Below the pieces are notes generated by a model. That model searched no databases, was not told where the DNA came from, and saw only the letters and a list, made by a program, of their open reading frames with translations. This document shows, in pieces, positions 27,177 to 36,771 of a stretch of DNA of 64,000 bases. The DNA is from Rhodobacteraceae bacterium WFHF2C18 (GTDB lineage: Bacteria; Pseudomonadota; Alphaproteobacteria; Rhodobacterales; Rhodobacteraceae), in the NCBI GenBank assembly GCA_002166865.1, contig NHTQ01000007.1, positions 1 to 64,000 of the forward strand, read 5' to 3'. Made by a program: the position numbers and the translations under genes. Every line of letters starts with the position of its first letter. Positions within the stretch are counted from its first letter, which is position 1.

Positions 27177-27820
27177 TGGGCCGCCTCCTTCATGACGCGT
27201 GCGTGCAGCCGCAGGGCATGGGCGGGATCATCGGCATAGGAAGGCATGACCGGGTCATAGGCTGCCCGGATCACCGCCGCCACCTCGGGGCGCAGGATCA
27301 CCGCGCCGGTCTCGGGCACCCGCGCCAGGGGCGACCGCTCGGTGAACGCCCGGTCGGACCACAGAAGCACGCTCTGCACCACCTGCGACAGCGCCAGGGT
27401 CTCGGCCGGCACCTTCTGCAGCTCCGCGTCCATCCGCAAAAAGACGAAGCAGGCCCGGATGGCACCCTCCGCGTCGAAGCGGAACACGCGGTACTGGTTG
27501 GCCCCCTGCGCCGTCAGCCGCTGCACCAGCGGGCCCAGGTCGGGGATCAGCCGGTCGAGATCGGGCACCTGCAAAAGCTCGTCCCACTCGCGGAAGAAGA
27601 AGACCATCAGGTTGGCGCCCAGTTCCGGGTCGGTCTCGGCCATCCGGTGATCGGCCATGGCCACGACCGCCTCGATCGCGCCCTTGACGATGCCCAGCGT
27701 GCGGTCGTCCACGCCGAAGACGATCGGCGCGATCGGCCGCCCCCAGCGCGCGAAAAGGTAGCTGCCGTCGCTGCGGGTGAACAGGGCGGCGATTTCGTCT
27801 GCAGTGATGGTATCGCTCAT
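27173..27820 (-). CDS. Conserved hypothetical protein
   Basis: The 215-residue protein begins MSDTITADEIAALFTRSDGS. No signal peptide or TM segment is visible. It contains FARWGRPIAPIVFGVDD, MVFFFREWDELLQVPD and a central predicted alpha/beta region. I recall such proteins in Rhodobacterales, but no named family is certain. GGGAGCG lies upstream of the ATG. It leads the operon unknown-methyltransferase-thpR, joined by a 4-bp overlap, so a role in RNA or small-molecule modification is possible but only by association. Confidence 0.75.
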   Translation of the reverse strand: MSDTITADEIAALFTRSDGSYLFARWGRPIAPIVFGVDDRTLGIVKGAIEAVVAMADHRMAETDPELGANLMVFFFREWDELLQVPDLDRLIPDLGPLVQRLTAQGANQYRVFRFDAEGAIRACFVFLRMDAELQKVPAETLALSQVVQSVLLWSDRAFTERSPLARVPETGAVILRPEVAAVIRAAYDPVMPSYADDPAHALRLHARVMKEAAQ

Positions 27821-27918
27821 GGCGCGCTCCCGGGGCCTTTGCCAAGGCCATAGCAGAGGGGCCGCCCGCGGGGAAGCCGGGGCGCGGCGGCGGCCGCGGC
27901 GGCGGGCCGTGCGGTTCG

Positions 27919-27946
27919 CCCGTACGGTCCGGACGGGTCGTACGGG
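27919..27946 (-). terminator. Hairpin closing ruvCAB
   Basis: CCCGTACG (27919-27926) and CGTACGGG (27939-27946) form a perfect 8-bp stem with a 12-base loop, starting one base after the ruvB stop codon. No T-run follows, so it is terminator-like rather than a textbook terminator. The same stem sequence closes the phosphatidylcholine synthase gene at 39819-39848. Confidence 0.55.
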
Positions 27947-27947
27947 T

Positions 27948-28976
27948 CTATTTTCCGAAAAGGTCCGACTGCCCCCTTGCGGGGGGCGGGGCCAGGCCCA
28001 GGTGCTGCCAGCCCCGCGGCGCCAGCATCCGGCCCCGCGGGGTGCGCTGGATAAGCCCCTGTTGCAAAAGGAAAGGTTCGATCACCTCCTCCACCGCGTC
28101 GCGGGATTCGCTCAGCGCCGCGCCCAGGGTCTCGATCCCCACGGGGCCGCCCTGGTAGGTCTCCGCGATCAGGCGCAGGTACCGCCTGTCCGCCCCGTCA
28201 AGGCCCAGGTGATCCACCCCCAGCCGGGTCAGGGCCCCGTCTGCCAAGTCTTTGGAAATGCGGCCATTTCCCTCGACCACGGCGAAATCCACCACCCGCC
28301 GTAGCAGCCGCCCGGCGATCCGCGGCGTCCCGCGCGAACGCCGGGCGATCTCCAGCGCGCCTTCCCGGTCGGCCGGCGCGTTCAGCTTCGTCGCGTTGCG
28401 CGTCACGATCTCGTGCAGTTCCTCCTCGGTGTAGAACTGCAACCGCGTGGGAATGCCGAAACGGTCGCGCAGCGGCGTCGTCAGCAGGCCCAGCCGTGTG
28501 GTGGCCCCGACCAACGTAAATGGTTGTAATTCAATGCGAACCGTGCGCGCCGCCGGCCCCTCGCCGATCACCAGGTCCAGTTCGAAATCCTCCATCGCAG
28601 GGTAGAGGACCTCCTCGACCGCGGGGTTGAGGCGGTGGATCTCGTCGATGAAGAGCACGTCGTTGCGCTCCAGATTGGTCAGGATGGCGGCCAGATCGCC
28701 CGCCTTGGCCAGCACCGGCCCCGAGGTCATCCGGAACCCCACGCCCAGTTCCCGCGCCATGATCTGCGCCAGCGTCGTCTTGCCCAGGCCGGGCGGCCCG
28801 TGGAAGAGGGTGTGATCCATCGCCTCGCCCCGCTGCCGGGCCGACTGGATGAAGACCTGCAGGTTGGCGCGCGCCTCTGCCTGGCCGATGAAATCGTCCA
28901 GCAGCTGCGGCCTCAGTCCCCGGTCGGCATCCTCTGGCAGGGCCGCGCCGCGCAGGGTGGGGTCGGGCTCGTCCAT
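27948..28976 (-). CDS. ruvB: Holliday junction branch-migration ATPase RuvB
   Basis: The 342-residue AAA+ motor has Walker [13 protein letters not shown] near residues 59-70, Walker [11 protein letters not shown], sensor [17 protein letters not shown] and the C-terminal winged helix ending [16 protein letters not shown]. It forms the hexamer that drives branch migration with RuvA. It begins [15 protein letters not shown] and follows ruvA by 3 bp in the ruvCAB operon. Confidence 0.97.
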   Translation of the reverse strand: MDEPDPTLRGAALPEDADRGLRPQLLDDFIGQAEARANLQVFIQSARQRGEAMDHTLFHGPPGLGKTTLAQIMARELGVGFRMTSGPVLAKAGDLAAILTNLERNDVLFIDEIHRLNPAVEEVLYPAMEDFELDLVIGEGPAARTVRIELQPFTLVGATTRLGLLTTPLRDRFGIPTRLQFYTEEELHEIVTRNATKLNAPADREGALEIARRSRGTPRIAGRLLRRVVDFAVVEGNGRISKDLADGALTRLGVDHLGLDGADRRYLRLIAETYQGGPVGIETLGAALSESRDAVEEVIEPFLLQQGLIQRTPRGRMLAPRGWQHLGLAPPPARGQSDLFGK

Positions 28977-28979
28977 CGA

Positions 28980-29648
28980 TTAGTCCTTCGGCGCCAATGA
29001 CTTGAGCGACAGGCGGATCAGGTCGGCCACCGCGGCCTCGGGCGCGCCTCGCGCCGCCCGGGCAATGGCCGCCGCCGCCTCGCCGGGGCCGTAGCCCAGG
29101 TTGGTCAGGGCCGACAGCGCCTCCGCCTCGGCGCCCCGGTTCGCCGGTGTCACTGGTGCGGGGGGCACGGGGTCGGAGTCTCCCTCGGCCTGATCTTGCA
29201 CCGGGGGTACGCCCGCAGGCACAGTGGCGGCCGACATGGCCATGACCTCGGGGGCCTTGTCCTTGAGTTCATTGACCACCCGCTGCGCCGTCTTGGGCCC
29301 CACGCCCTTGGCTGCCTTGATCGCGCTCCAGTCGCCAAGGGCTATGGCCCGGCTCACACCCTCGGGACCGAGCGCTCCCAGGATGGCCAGAGATGCCTTG
29401 GCGCCCACGCCCTGCACCCCCATCAGAAGGCGGTGCCACTCCTTTTCCAGAAGTGAGGTGAAGCCGAAAAGCTGCAGCGCGTCCTCGCGCACCAGCAGCT
29501 CGGTGTAAAGCGCGGCATGCTCGCCCGCCGCCGGCAGCGACTGCATCGTGCGGTCCGAGCAATAGACAAGGTAGCCAATGCCGCGCACATCGATCAGGAC
29601 GTGATCGGCCGCGCGATAGTCGATCCGACCTGCCACGCGCCCGATCAT
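28980..29648 (-). CDS. ruvA: Holliday junction DNA-binding protein RuvA
   Basis: The 222-residue protein begins [20 protein letters not shown]. The OB-fold is followed by two helix-hairpin-helix elements ([17 protein letters not shown] and [20 protein letters not shown]), a proline/acidic linker near 145-175 and the C-terminal RuvB-contact domain [19 protein letters not shown]. The start overlaps ruvC by ATGA at 29645-29648. Confidence 0.96.
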   Translation of the reverse strand: MIGRVAGRIDYRAADHVLIDVRGIGYLVYCSDRTMQSLPAAGEHAALYTELLVREDALQLFGFTSLLEKEWHRLLMGVQGVGAKASLAILGALGPEGVSRAIALGDWSAIKAAKGVGPKTAQRVVNELKDKAPEVMAMSAATVPAGVPPVQDQAEGDSDPVPPAPVTPANRGAEAEALSALTNLGYGPGEAAAAIARAARGAPEAAVADLIRLSLKSLAPKD

Positions 29649-30142
29649 GCCCGGGCCCTCCGGACTATGGCAGCGCGTGCTTGCGCCTGGTGCGCGTGGC
29701 AGATCGCCACCGCAAGGGCATCGGCGGCGTCCGGCCCCGCGATCTCGACCCCCGGCAGTTGCATGCGCACCATGTGCGCGATCTGCGTCTTGGCGGCATG
29801 GCCGACGCCGACAACGGTTTTCTTCACCGCATTGGGCGCATATTCCCCCACGGTCAGGCCGAACTGCGCGGGCACCAGCAAGGCGATGCCCCGCGCCTGC
29901 CCGAGTTTCAGGGTCGCGGCCCCGTCCTTGTTGACAAAGGTTTGTTCCACCGCCGCCTCGGTGGGCCGGTAGATCGCGAAAACATCGCTCAACTGCGCAT
30001 GCAACGAGGCCAGCCGCGCGGCCAGGTCCGTGCCATCGGAGCGGCAGGTGCCGTTGGCCACATGGCTCAGCCGGCCGCCGGCCAGTTCGATCACGCCCCA
30101 GCCGAGAGCCCGCAGCCCGGGATCGATTCCCAACACCCGCAT
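29645..30142 (-). CDS. ruvC: Holliday junction resolvase RuvC
   Basis: The 165-residue endonuclease has the catalytic acidic residues in MRVLGIDPG (Asp7), [11 protein letters not shown] (Glu) and [15 protein letters not shown] (two Asp). It cuts Holliday junctions after RuvAB migration. It is first in ruvCAB. No LexA box of the alphaproteobacterial GTTC-N7-GTTC type was seen in the upstream spacer, so SOS control is not supported by sequence here. Confidence 0.96.
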   Translation of the reverse strand: MRVLGIDPGLRALGWGVIELAGGRLSHVANGTCRSDGTDLAARLASLHAQLSDVFAIYRPTEAAVEQTFVNKDGAATLKLGQARGIALLVPAQFGLTVGEYAPNAVKKTVVGVGHAAKTQIAHMVRMQLPGVEIAGPDAADALAVAICHAHQAQARAAIVRRARA

Positions 30143-30235
30143 GTCGCGCCCTGCCCATGTTATCTCTGGCCGAGACCTAGCACGAAACAGGAACAACCGC
30201 CAAGGCCAATGCGCAGCCCCCGCAATAGCGCCCAG

Positions 30236-30254
30236 CCATGCAGTTTCTGCATGG
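30236..30254. promoter_or_regulatory. Inverted repeat, possible operator, between ruvC and the DUF1127 gene
   Basis: CCATGCAG and CTGCATGG are perfect 8-base arms separated by TTT. The dyad lies 94 bp upstream of ruvC and 102 bp upstream of the DUF1127 start, in a divergent spacer of 213 bp with no other feature. It could bind a dimeric regulator or fold as RNA. It does not match a known box I can name. Confidence 0.45.
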
Positions 30255-30355
30255 GGAGTATGCGAATTGCCCAGATTGTAAGCACAGCGTCGTGCCACTA
30301 GCTGACCCAAACGAACGAATTTCCCTGAGAACCCGCAACAATAAGGACCCTGTCC

Positions 30356-30556
30356 ATGGCTGTATCGGATACTGCTTCCCGGTCCGGTGGTTGGCCCGGC
30401 CGAACCATTCACGGCGCCGCGCGTCTGTTCTCGGCCGTCGTGGCTTGGAATGACGCCCGGATGACCCGCAACGCCCTGTCACAACTGACCGACCGCGAAC
30501 TCGACGACATCGGCCTGACCCGGGCCGACATCGACCGCGTGGCCCGCACGCTCTGA
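30356..30556 (+). CDS. DUF1127 small protein
   Basis: The 66-residue protein has the C-terminal DUF1127 motif [19 protein letters not shown], about residues 38-56, followed by ADIDRVA. AAGGA sits 8 bp upstream of the ATG. Small DUF1127 proteins in alphaproteobacteria have been linked to phosphate and carbon metabolism and RNA turnover; that is family knowledge, not shown here. A strong bidirectional terminator follows the gene at 30580-30616. Confidence 0.88.
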   Translation: MAVSDTASRSGGWPGRTIHGAARLFSAVVAWNDARMTRNALSQLTDRELDDIGLTRADIDRVARTL

Positions 30557-30579
30557 CCGGCCAAGCGCCGGCACAAAGA

Positions 30580-30616
30580 AAGAGCCCTGCGCCGGGACCA
30601 ACCGCGCAGGGCTCTT
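30580..30616. terminator. Bidirectional intrinsic terminator
   Basis: AAGAGCCCTGCGC (30580-30592) pairs perfectly with GCGCAGGGCTCTT (30604-30616) across an 11-base loop. The plus strand continues CCTT and the minus strand TTCTTTGTG. It serves the convergent DUF1127 gene and the 30635-30979 gene. Confidence 0.85.
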
Positions 30617-30634
30617 CCTTGCTTGGGGTACTCG

Positions 30635-30979
30635 TTACTCCACCAAATGGCGAAGCTTTGCCCCGATGGCCTGTGTGACCGGATCCACTTGCATGACCCA
30701 AGCCCCCGCCTGTTCGACGTAGGTGCCCGAGCCGAGGGCAGCGAGACGCTGTTCGTACAGCGTTTCGCCCGTATGGGCGAGGATCACGCCCTTGAAGACG
30801 CAAAAGCCGAGACCAAGCAGGACAATCCCGCGCAACGGGAAACCGCGAGACCGGCGTTTCGGGCGGAACACGATCAGCCCGTCCTTGCCGACCCGGCTTT
30901 CATATCCCTGTGCCAACCGAACATGCCGGCGGTCGATGCGCCGCAGTCTGTTCTGGAACCCGGAATACCCATCACTCAT
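30635..30979 (-). CDS. Conserved hypothetical single-TM protein
   Basis: The 114-residue protein begins MSDGYSGFQNRLRRIDRRHV. A basic N-terminus (about 48 residues, rich in Arg and Lys) precedes one TM segment, RGIVLLGLGFCVFKGVILA (about 50-68), then a C-terminal outside domain with YVEQAGAWVMQVDPVT. I recall similar proteins in Rhodobacterales with no assigned function. It lies 105 bp downstream of prmA on the same strand and may be co-transcribed with it. Confidence 0.75.
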   Translation of the reverse strand: MSDGYSGFQNRLRRIDRRHVRLAQGYESRVGKDGLIVFRPKRRSRGFPLRGIVLLGLGFCVFKGVILAHTGETLYEQRLAALGSGTYVEQAGAWVMQVDPVTQAIGAKLRHLVE

Positions 30980-31084
30980 GGCAGCTTCCCGTATCTCGGC
31001 CCCCGCCTGATAAAGGAAATCTTACGGTGGAATTGTGGCGAAAATGCGGCCCGGGCCAAAAAGGACCAAGCTTATCCAATCTTT

Positions 31085-31957
31085 TCAGACGCTTTTGCGG
31101 ATCGTTGTCGTCGTCCACTCACCAAATTCATCCCGACGAACGATATTGTTTCCCAACTCTTGGTAAACGGCAATCACCTCGTCAGCCTGGTCATTGAGTA
31201 TGCCCGAGAGAATCGCATGCCCCCCCGACACCAGATTCCGCGTCACCTCCGGTGCCAGGTCGATGAGAGGCCCCTTGAGGATATTGGCGAAAATCAGGTC
31301 GAACGGCGCTGCGGCGCGCAACTCGGGGTGATCGAATCCTTCGGCCTGAAGGCACCGCACCCGCCCGTCCAGCCCGTTGGCGGCCACGTTGGCGCGCGCC
31401 ACTTCGACCGCCACCTCGTCGATGTCGCTGGCAAGGACCGTCCCGGGCCAGATCCGGGCCGCGGCCATGGCCAGAACGGCGGTACCGCACCCCAGATCCA
31501 GAACCGACCGGCCCACGACCCCCTCGGAGGCAAGCTGATCCAGCGCCTCCAGACAGCCCTGGGTCGTGCCGTGGTGCCCGGTACCGAAGGCCATCGCCGC
31601 CTCGATCAGAAGCGCCTCGGCGCCTTGCGGCACCTTGTCGGCATCGTGGCTGCCATAGACGAAGAAACGGCCCGCCGCCACCGGCGACAGTTCGCGGCGC
31701 ACCTTGGCGACCCAGTCCACCTCGGGCAGTTCCGAAACGGCGAAGGTTTCCGCCTCGTGCGCGGCCGACAGCAGGGCCAGCGCGACCTCGTCGGGGGCGG
31801 CATCGAAATATCCGCCGACCTCCCACAGGCCCGACCCGTCCTCGATCTCGAAGACACCCACGCCCGAGGGGGTGGGGTCGAGTTCTTCCAGCGCCGCGCC
31901 AAGGGCATGGGCGCGTTCCTGTCCGCGCAGGGTGGTGAAGGCGGTGAAGGTCGGCAT
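31085..31957 (-). CDS. prmA: Ribosomal protein L11 methyltransferase
   Basis: The 290-residue protein has an N-terminal substrate-recognition domain, then MAFGTGHHGTTQGCLEAL near 138-155, the SAM motif VLDLGCGTAVLAMAAARI and the catalytic-region FANILKGPLIDLAPE. It trimethylates L11. ATG 31957. It is downstream of an MFS gene with a 67-bp spacer. Confidence 0.93.
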   Translation of the reverse strand: MPTFTAFTTLRGQERAHALGAALEELDPTPSGVGVFEIEDGSGLWEVGGYFDAAPDEVALALLSAAHEAETFAVSELPEVDWVAKVRRELSPVAAGRFFVYGSHDADKVPQGAEALLIEAAMAFGTGHHGTTQGCLEALDQLASEGVVGRSVLDLGCGTAVLAMAAARIWPGTVLASDIDEVAVEVARANVAANGLDGRVRCLQAEGFDHPELRAAAPFDLIFANILKGPLIDLAPEVTRNLVSGGHAILSGILNDQADEVIAVYQELGNNIVRRDEFGEWTTTTIRKSV

Positions 31958-32024
31958 GTCTCACTCTCCGATGATGCAGCATGGCGGTTAGGCGCCGCCG
32001 CCGATGGCGTCAAGCGGCCGGCCG

Positions 32025-33257
32025 TCATTCAGCCGGCGCGGGCATCACACGGGTCAGCACGGTTTCGTGGCCCGGCGCCGGATGCCGGGGAATCAGAAGC
32101 GCCAGCATCAGCGACACGCCCGCCATGCCGGCGGCCAGCACGAAAACGGCGCCCGGCGAGACCAGCCAGAGATACCCCAGAAGCGCGGGCAGGAAGACGG
32201 CGGCGATATGGTTGATGGTGAAGGCCACCGCGGCCGTGGGGGCGATGTCACCCGGATCCGCGATCTTCTGAAAATAGGTCTTGAGCGCAAGGGCAAGCGC
32301 GAAGAGCAGGTGATCGACAACATAGAGCGTCGCCGCCAGCACAACCCCCCAGCCGAAATAATAGATGCCTCCGTAAGCCAGGAATACGGCCATCAGCCCG
32401 GCATATTCGAAGACCAGGGTCACCTTCTCGCCATAGCTGTAGACGGCCCGGCCCATCAGCGGCGCCAGCACCATGTTGGCCACCAGGTTCACCAGGTAGA
32501 GCGCGGTGACCTCGTGCACCTCGAAACCGAAACGCTCGACCATCATGAAGCCGGCGAAGACCACGAAAATCTGCCGACGCGCCCCGGCCATGAACTGCAA
32601 CGCGTAATACAGCCAGTAGCGCCGCCGCAGGACCATGCGCTTGACCTGGGGATTGGGTGCCTCGAACTGTGGATAGGCCAGAAGGCAGAAGACGGCCACC
32701 GCCGCCGTCGTTCCGCCGGCCAGCAGATAGACCGTGTTGTAACTCAGGTCGAAGGCCTCCCAGGTCATGACGATCAGAACGTAGGCCACCAGCGTCGCGG
32801 CCGAGCCGGCCGCCACCAACCAGCCCAGCACCTTGGGCGCGCGGGCCTTGTCGATCCATTGCAGTTGCAGGGACTGGTTGACCGTTTCGTAGTAGTGAAA
32901 GCCGATGGAGCTGAGCATCGTGATCGTCAGGATCCCACCGAGTGTGGGAAACTGCGCAGTCAGCGCGGTGGCCCCCCCCAGCAGAAAGAGCGAGACCAGC
33001 CCGAGCACCTGTTCGCGCATGAAGATGATGATCGCGATCACCCCGACCGCCAGGAAGCCGGGGATTTCCCGCACGGTATGCAGCCAGCCGATGTCGGCGC
33101 CGTCGAAATCGGCCGCCTCGATCACGAAATTGTTCAGCAGCGCGGTCCAGGTCGCGAAGGCCACCGGCATGGCAGCGGCCATCAGGAACAACAGCGTGAC
33201 CGGCCGCCGCCAGAACGGCAGGTGCCGGGCCTGGTCGAGGGGGATGATCCGGTTCAT
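32025..33257 (-). CDS. MFS-family transporter
   Basis: The 410-residue protein has about 12 hydrophobic segments, beginning RRPVTLLFLMAAAMPVAFATW. A cytoplasmic basic loop RMVLRRRYWLYYALQF lies between the two halves. The substrate is unknown. It is divergent from the YeeE/YedE gene; the 142-bp spacer contains an FnrL-like site. Confidence 0.83.
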   Translation of the reverse strand: MNRIIPLDQARHLPFWRRPVTLLFLMAAAMPVAFATWTALLNNFVIEAADFDGADIGWLHTVREIPGFLAVGVIAIIIFMREQVLGLVSLFLLGGATALTAQFPTLGGILTITMLSSIGFHYYETVNQSLQLQWIDKARAPKVLGWLVAAGSAATLVAYVLIVMTWEAFDLSYNTVYLLAGGTTAAVAVFCLLAYPQFEAPNPQVKRMVLRRRYWLYYALQFMAGARRQIFVVFAGFMMVERFGFEVHEVTALYLVNLVANMVLAPLMGRAVYSYGEKVTLVFEYAGLMAVFLAYGGIYYFGWGVVLAATLYVVDHLLFALALALKTYFQKIADPGDIAPTAAVAFTINHIAAVFLPALLGYLWLVSPGAVFVLAAGMAGVSLMLALLIPRHPAPGHETVLTRVMPAPAE

Positions 33258-33329
33258 GCCCTTCCCTTAAGCGCATCGCGCCCGGTTTGCGAGCCCCGCG
33301 CCGCGCACAGCACCCGCGCGATGCTGCTC

Positions 33330-33343
33330 ATGATCTAGGTCAA
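33330..33343. promoter_or_regulatory. FnrL-like binding site
   Basis: ATGAT-CTAG-GTCAA matches 8 of 10 defined bases of the FNR consensus TTGAT-N4-ATCAA. It is centred about 63 bp upstream of the YeeE/YedE start and about 80 bp upstream of the divergent MFS start. Rhodobacterales FnrL sites commonly have this form. Regulation by oxygen is inferred. Confidence 0.5.
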
Positions 33344-33399
33344 TGACAGCTCGGCGCACGGATGTCATGCAGCCCGCCAGACAGCAAAAGGGTGCGGTC

Positions 33400-34461
33400 A
33401 TGGACCTTCTGGCCATCGTGGAAAGAATCGGCGAATCGCCGACTGCGGCCCTGCTGGGGTTGCTCACCGGGGTGATCTTCGGCGTGGCGGCGCAGCGGTC
33501 GCGCTTCTGCCTGCGGGCGGCGACGGTGGAATTCGCGCGCGGCCAGATGGGAAACCGCGTGGCCGTCTGGCTGCTGACCTTCTCCACGGCCGTCGTCTGG
33601 GTCCAGGCGGCCGATCTGCTGGGCTGGATGCGCAGCGAGGACGCGCGCATCATGGCCGTGCCGGGCAGCTGGTCCGGCGCGATCCTGGGCGGGCTCATGT
33701 TCGGTGTCGGCATGGTCCTCGCGCGCGGTTGTTCGGGCCGGCTGCTGGTGCTGGCGGCGACGGGAAATCTGCGTTCTGTTGTCTCCGGCCTCGTTTTCGC
33801 GGTGGTCGCGCAGATGAGCCTCGCGGGATGGCTCGCCCCCAGCCGGGACAAGCTCGCGAACCTCTGGATCACCTCGGGCGGTCACAACATGGACCTGCTG
33901 GCAACCTCGGGCGTGCCGGAATACGGCGGGCTGTTCTTCGGGATCGTGGTGGCCCTGATCGCCTTGGGGGTGTCGTTGCACAACCGCATCAGCCTCCAGA
34001 CCCTCTTTTTCGCCTCCGGCGTGGGCTTCGCGGTGGCCGTCGGATGGGTCTCGACCTTCTCGCTGGCGCAGATGTCGTTCGAGCCGATGCAGATTGAAAG
34101 CGCCACCTTTACCGGCCCCTCGGCCAATACGCTGATGTTCTTCCTGGTCAGCGACACGGTGCTCGAATTCGACATCGGCCTCGTGCCGGGCGTCTTCCTG
34201 GGAGCGTTCCTGGCCTCGTGGCTGGCCGGAGAGTTCCGCTTCCAGGGTTTCGAGGACGAGGCCAACATGCGCCGGGCGCTGACCGGCGCGGCTCTGATGG
34301 GATTCGGCGGGATGCTGGCTGGCGGTTGCGCCATCGGCAACGGCGTGACCGGCGGCTCGATCTTCGTCGGCACCGCCTGGGTCGCGCTCTTCGCCATGTG
34401 GGCGGGCGCAATGGCCACCGATTTCCTCGTCGATCAGCGGCGGGTCTCCGCCACCGCCTGA
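33400..34461 (+). CDS. YeeE/YedE-family membrane transporter
   Basis: The 353-residue protein has about 9-10 TM segments and the family cysteines: AAQRSRFCLRAA near 30-41, LARGCSGRLL near 107 and GGCAIGNGVTGG in the C-terminal half. YeeE takes up thiosulfate and related proteins handle selenium or sulfur compounds. ATG 33400 has AAAAGGG upstream; in-frame starts at 33343 and 33367 are less likely. The FnrL-like site upstream would fit low-oxygen sulfur metabolism. Confidence 0.85.
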   Translation: MDLLAIVERIGESPTAALLGLLTGVIFGVAAQRSRFCLRAATVEFARGQMGNRVAVWLLTFSTAVVWVQAADLLGWMRSEDARIMAVPGSWSGAILGGLMFGVGMVLARGCSGRLLVLAATGNLRSVVSGLVFAVVAQMSLAGWLAPSRDKLANLWITSGGHNMDLLATSGVPEYGGLFFGIVVALIALGVSLHNRISLQTLFFASGVGFAVAVGWVSTFSLAQMSFEPMQIESATFTGPSANTLMFFLVSDTVLEFDIGLVPGVFLGAFLASWLAGEFRFQGFEDEANMRRALTGAALMGFGGMLAGGCAIGNGVTGGSIFVGTAWVALFAMWAGAMATDFLVDQRRVSATA

Positions 34462-34475
34462 ACGACCGGATCCTG

Positions 34476-36677
34476 TCAGAAAAAACTCTGCGGATCGATG
34501 TCCACCGTCAACCGCAACTGGGCGGAGCCCTTGACGCGCCCCACCCAGTCGGCCAGCGCCTGTTGCAGCGCCACGCCCTTGGGCGCCTTGACCAGCAGCC
34601 GCACCCGGTGCCGGCCCCGTATGCGGGCGATCGGGGCCGGGGCCGGGCCGAAGACCTGCGCGCCGACCCTGTGCAACGGCGCGGCGTTGCGCGCCAGGTC
34701 GCCCCCCACCTCGAAGGCCTCGTGCATGTCGGGCGAGGACAGGATGATCCCGGCCATGCGTCCGAAAGGCGGCACCCCCGCCTGCTGCCGCTCGGCCGCC
34801 TCGGCCCGCCAGAATCCCTCCTCGTCGCCCGAGAGGATCGCGCGGATGACCGGATGCTCGGGCTGAAAGGTCTGCAACAGCGCGGTGCCCTCGCGTTCGG
34901 TCCGCCCGGCGCGGCCAGCGACCTGGCGCATGAGCTGAAAGGTTCGTTCGGCCGCACGCAGGTCGGACCCCTGCAACCCGAGATCGGCGTCGATCACGCC
35001 AACGAGCGTGAGCAGCGGAAAGTTGTGCCCCTTCGCCACCAGTTGCGTGCCGATGATCAGGTCCGCCGCGCCGGCGGCGATCTCCTCGATCTGGTCCTTC
35101 AGCGCCCGCGCCGAGCCGAAGAGATCCGACGACAGCGTCGCGATCCGCGCCTGTGGGAACAGGGCCGCCGCCTCCTCGCTCAGGCGTTCCACGCCTGGCC
35201 CCACGGCGGCCAGCCGGTCCTCGGCCCCGCAGGCGGGGCAGGCCTCCGGGATCGGCTGGCTTTCGCCGCACTGATGGCAGACCAGCCGCTTCTGGAAACG
35301 GTGCTCTACCAGCCGCGCGTCACAGTGCGGGCAACCAACCTGGTGCCCGCAGGCCCGGCACAGGGTGACAGGGGCATATCCGCGGCGATTGAGGAACAAG
35401 AGCGCCTGCTCCCCTTTGGCGATGCGGTCGGCGACCGCCGCTTGCAGGCTTGGTGAGATCCATCGCTGCGCCGGCAGCTTTTCGGCGCGCATGTCGATCG
35501 CCGCGAGCCGGGGCATGACCGCCGCGCCGAAACGCGCCGGCAGGTCCAGCCGCCGGTACTTCCCCGCCTCGGCGTTCACCCAGCTCTCAAGGCTGGGCGT
35601 GGCCGAGGCCAGCACCACCTGCGCCCCGCAGATCGAGGCGCGCAGGACCGCCATGTCGCGGGCGTGGTACAGCACCCCGTCCTCCTGCTTGTAGGAGGTG
35701 TCGTGCTCTTCGTCCACGACGATCAGGCCGAGGTCCTGGAACGGCAGGAACAGCGCCGAGCGCGCGCCCACGACGACCTGCGCGCCGCCCAGGGCAACCA
35801 TCTTCCACAGGCGCCGCCGTTCCGTCATGGTCACGCCCGAATGCCACTCGGCCGGCCGTGTGCCGAAGCGCGCCTCGACGCGGGTCAGGAACTCGGCCGT
35901 CAGGGCGATCTCGGGCAACAGCACAAGGGCCTGCCGGCCGCGGCGCAGCGCCTCTGCCACCGCTTCGAGGTAGACCTCTGTCTTGCCCGACCCCGTGACC
36001 CCCCGCAGCAGCGTCGTCCCGTATCCACCGCGCCGCATACCCTCGCACAACGCGGCGGTGGCCGCAGCCTGATCCTGCGTCAGGGCCACGCCGGCGTGAT
36101 CGGGATCCAGCCGCGGATAGGGAGCGTCGCGCGGGCTCTCCTCCTCGCGCACGGCGCCCTGTGTCACCAGCCCCTTGACGACCGAGTTGCTGACCCCGGC
36201 CTGTTCGCTGAGTTCCTTGAGGGTGAAGGCCAGACCGCCATAGTCCTCCAGCACCTGCAGGACGCGGCGCCGGGCATCGGTCATCCGGTCGGGCGCCTCG
36301 TGGCCCCGGCGATAAACCCGGCGCATGGACGGCGGATCCAAGAGTCCCGGCGCCCGCGTGGCCAACCGCAGCATCGCGGACATGGGCGTCAGGGTGTATT
36401 CCCCGGCCCGGCGCAGGAATTCCTGCATCTCGGCGCGCATCGGCGGCACGTCCAGCACGCGCAGCACAGACCGGATCTTCGCGCGCTCGAAACCGCCCTT
36501 GCCCGGCCCCCAGACCACGCCGAGCACCCGGCGCGGCCCCAACGGCACCTCCACGAAGGCACCGGCGTGGCACCCGCCCTCGGGCGCGCGGTAATCAAGC
36601 AGACGGTCCAAGGGCTGCGTGGTGAGAACGGCCACGAGATCACCTTCGTCGAAGAAGTCGGGACCGGGGGACGGCAC
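34476..36677 (-). CDS. priA: Primosomal replication restart helicase PriA
   Basis: The 733-residue superfamily 2 helicase has an N-terminal DNA-binding domain, Walker [14 protein letters not shown], the DEEH box [14 protein letters not shown], and a zinc module with [13 protein letters not shown] and CHQCGE plus CPACG. It reloads DnaB at stalled forks. The start used gives [18 protein letters not shown]. It is divergent from the transaldolase-like gene with a 94-bp spacer. Confidence 0.95.
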   Translation of the reverse strand: MPSPGPDFFDEGDLVAVLTTQPLDRLLDYRAPEGGCHAGAFVEVPLGPRRVLGVVWGPGKGGFERAKIRSVLRVLDVPPMRAEMQEFLRRAGEYTLTPMSAMLRLATRAPGLLDPPSMRRVYRRGHEAPDRMTDARRRVLQVLEDYGGLAFTLKELSEQAGVSNSVVKGLVTQGAVREEESPRDAPYPRLDPDHAGVALTQDQAAATAALCEGMRRGGYGTTLLRGVTGSGKTEVYLEAVAEALRRGRQALVLLPEIALTAEFLTRVEARFGTRPAEWHSGVTMTERRRLWKMVALGGAQVVVGARSALFLPFQDLGLIVVDEEHDTSYKQEDGVLYHARDMAVLRASICGAQVVLASATPSLESWVNAEAGKYRRLDLPARFGAAVMPRLAAIDMRAEKLPAQRWISPSLQAAVADRIAKGEQALLFLNRRGYAPVTLCRACGHQVGCPHCDARLVEHRFQKRLVCHQCGESQPIPEACPACGAEDRLAAVGPGVERLSEEAAALFPQARIATLSSDLFGSARALKDQIEEIAAGAADLIIGTQLVAKGHNFPLLTLVGVIDADLGLQGSDLRAAERTFQLMRQVAGRAGRTEREGTALLQTFQPEHPVIRAILSGDEEGFWRAEAAERQQAGVPPFGRMAGIILSSPDMHEAFEVGGDLARNAAPLHRVGAQVFGPAPAPIARIRGRHRVRLLVKAPKGVALQQALADWVGRVKGSAQLRLTVDIDPQSFF

Positions 36678-36771
36678 GAGATCAGCACTCCATGACAGGG
36701 GTTTCGGCGGCGCACACTATGGGGTAAACGCGAAGCGAAGAAACCCCAACCCGCGCAGAGGGCCGCTGGAA

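Noticed and set aside
30143-30355. LexA box controlling ruvCAB
   Set aside because: No GTTC-N7-GTTC pair, the alphaproteobacterial LexA pattern, was found in the spacer.
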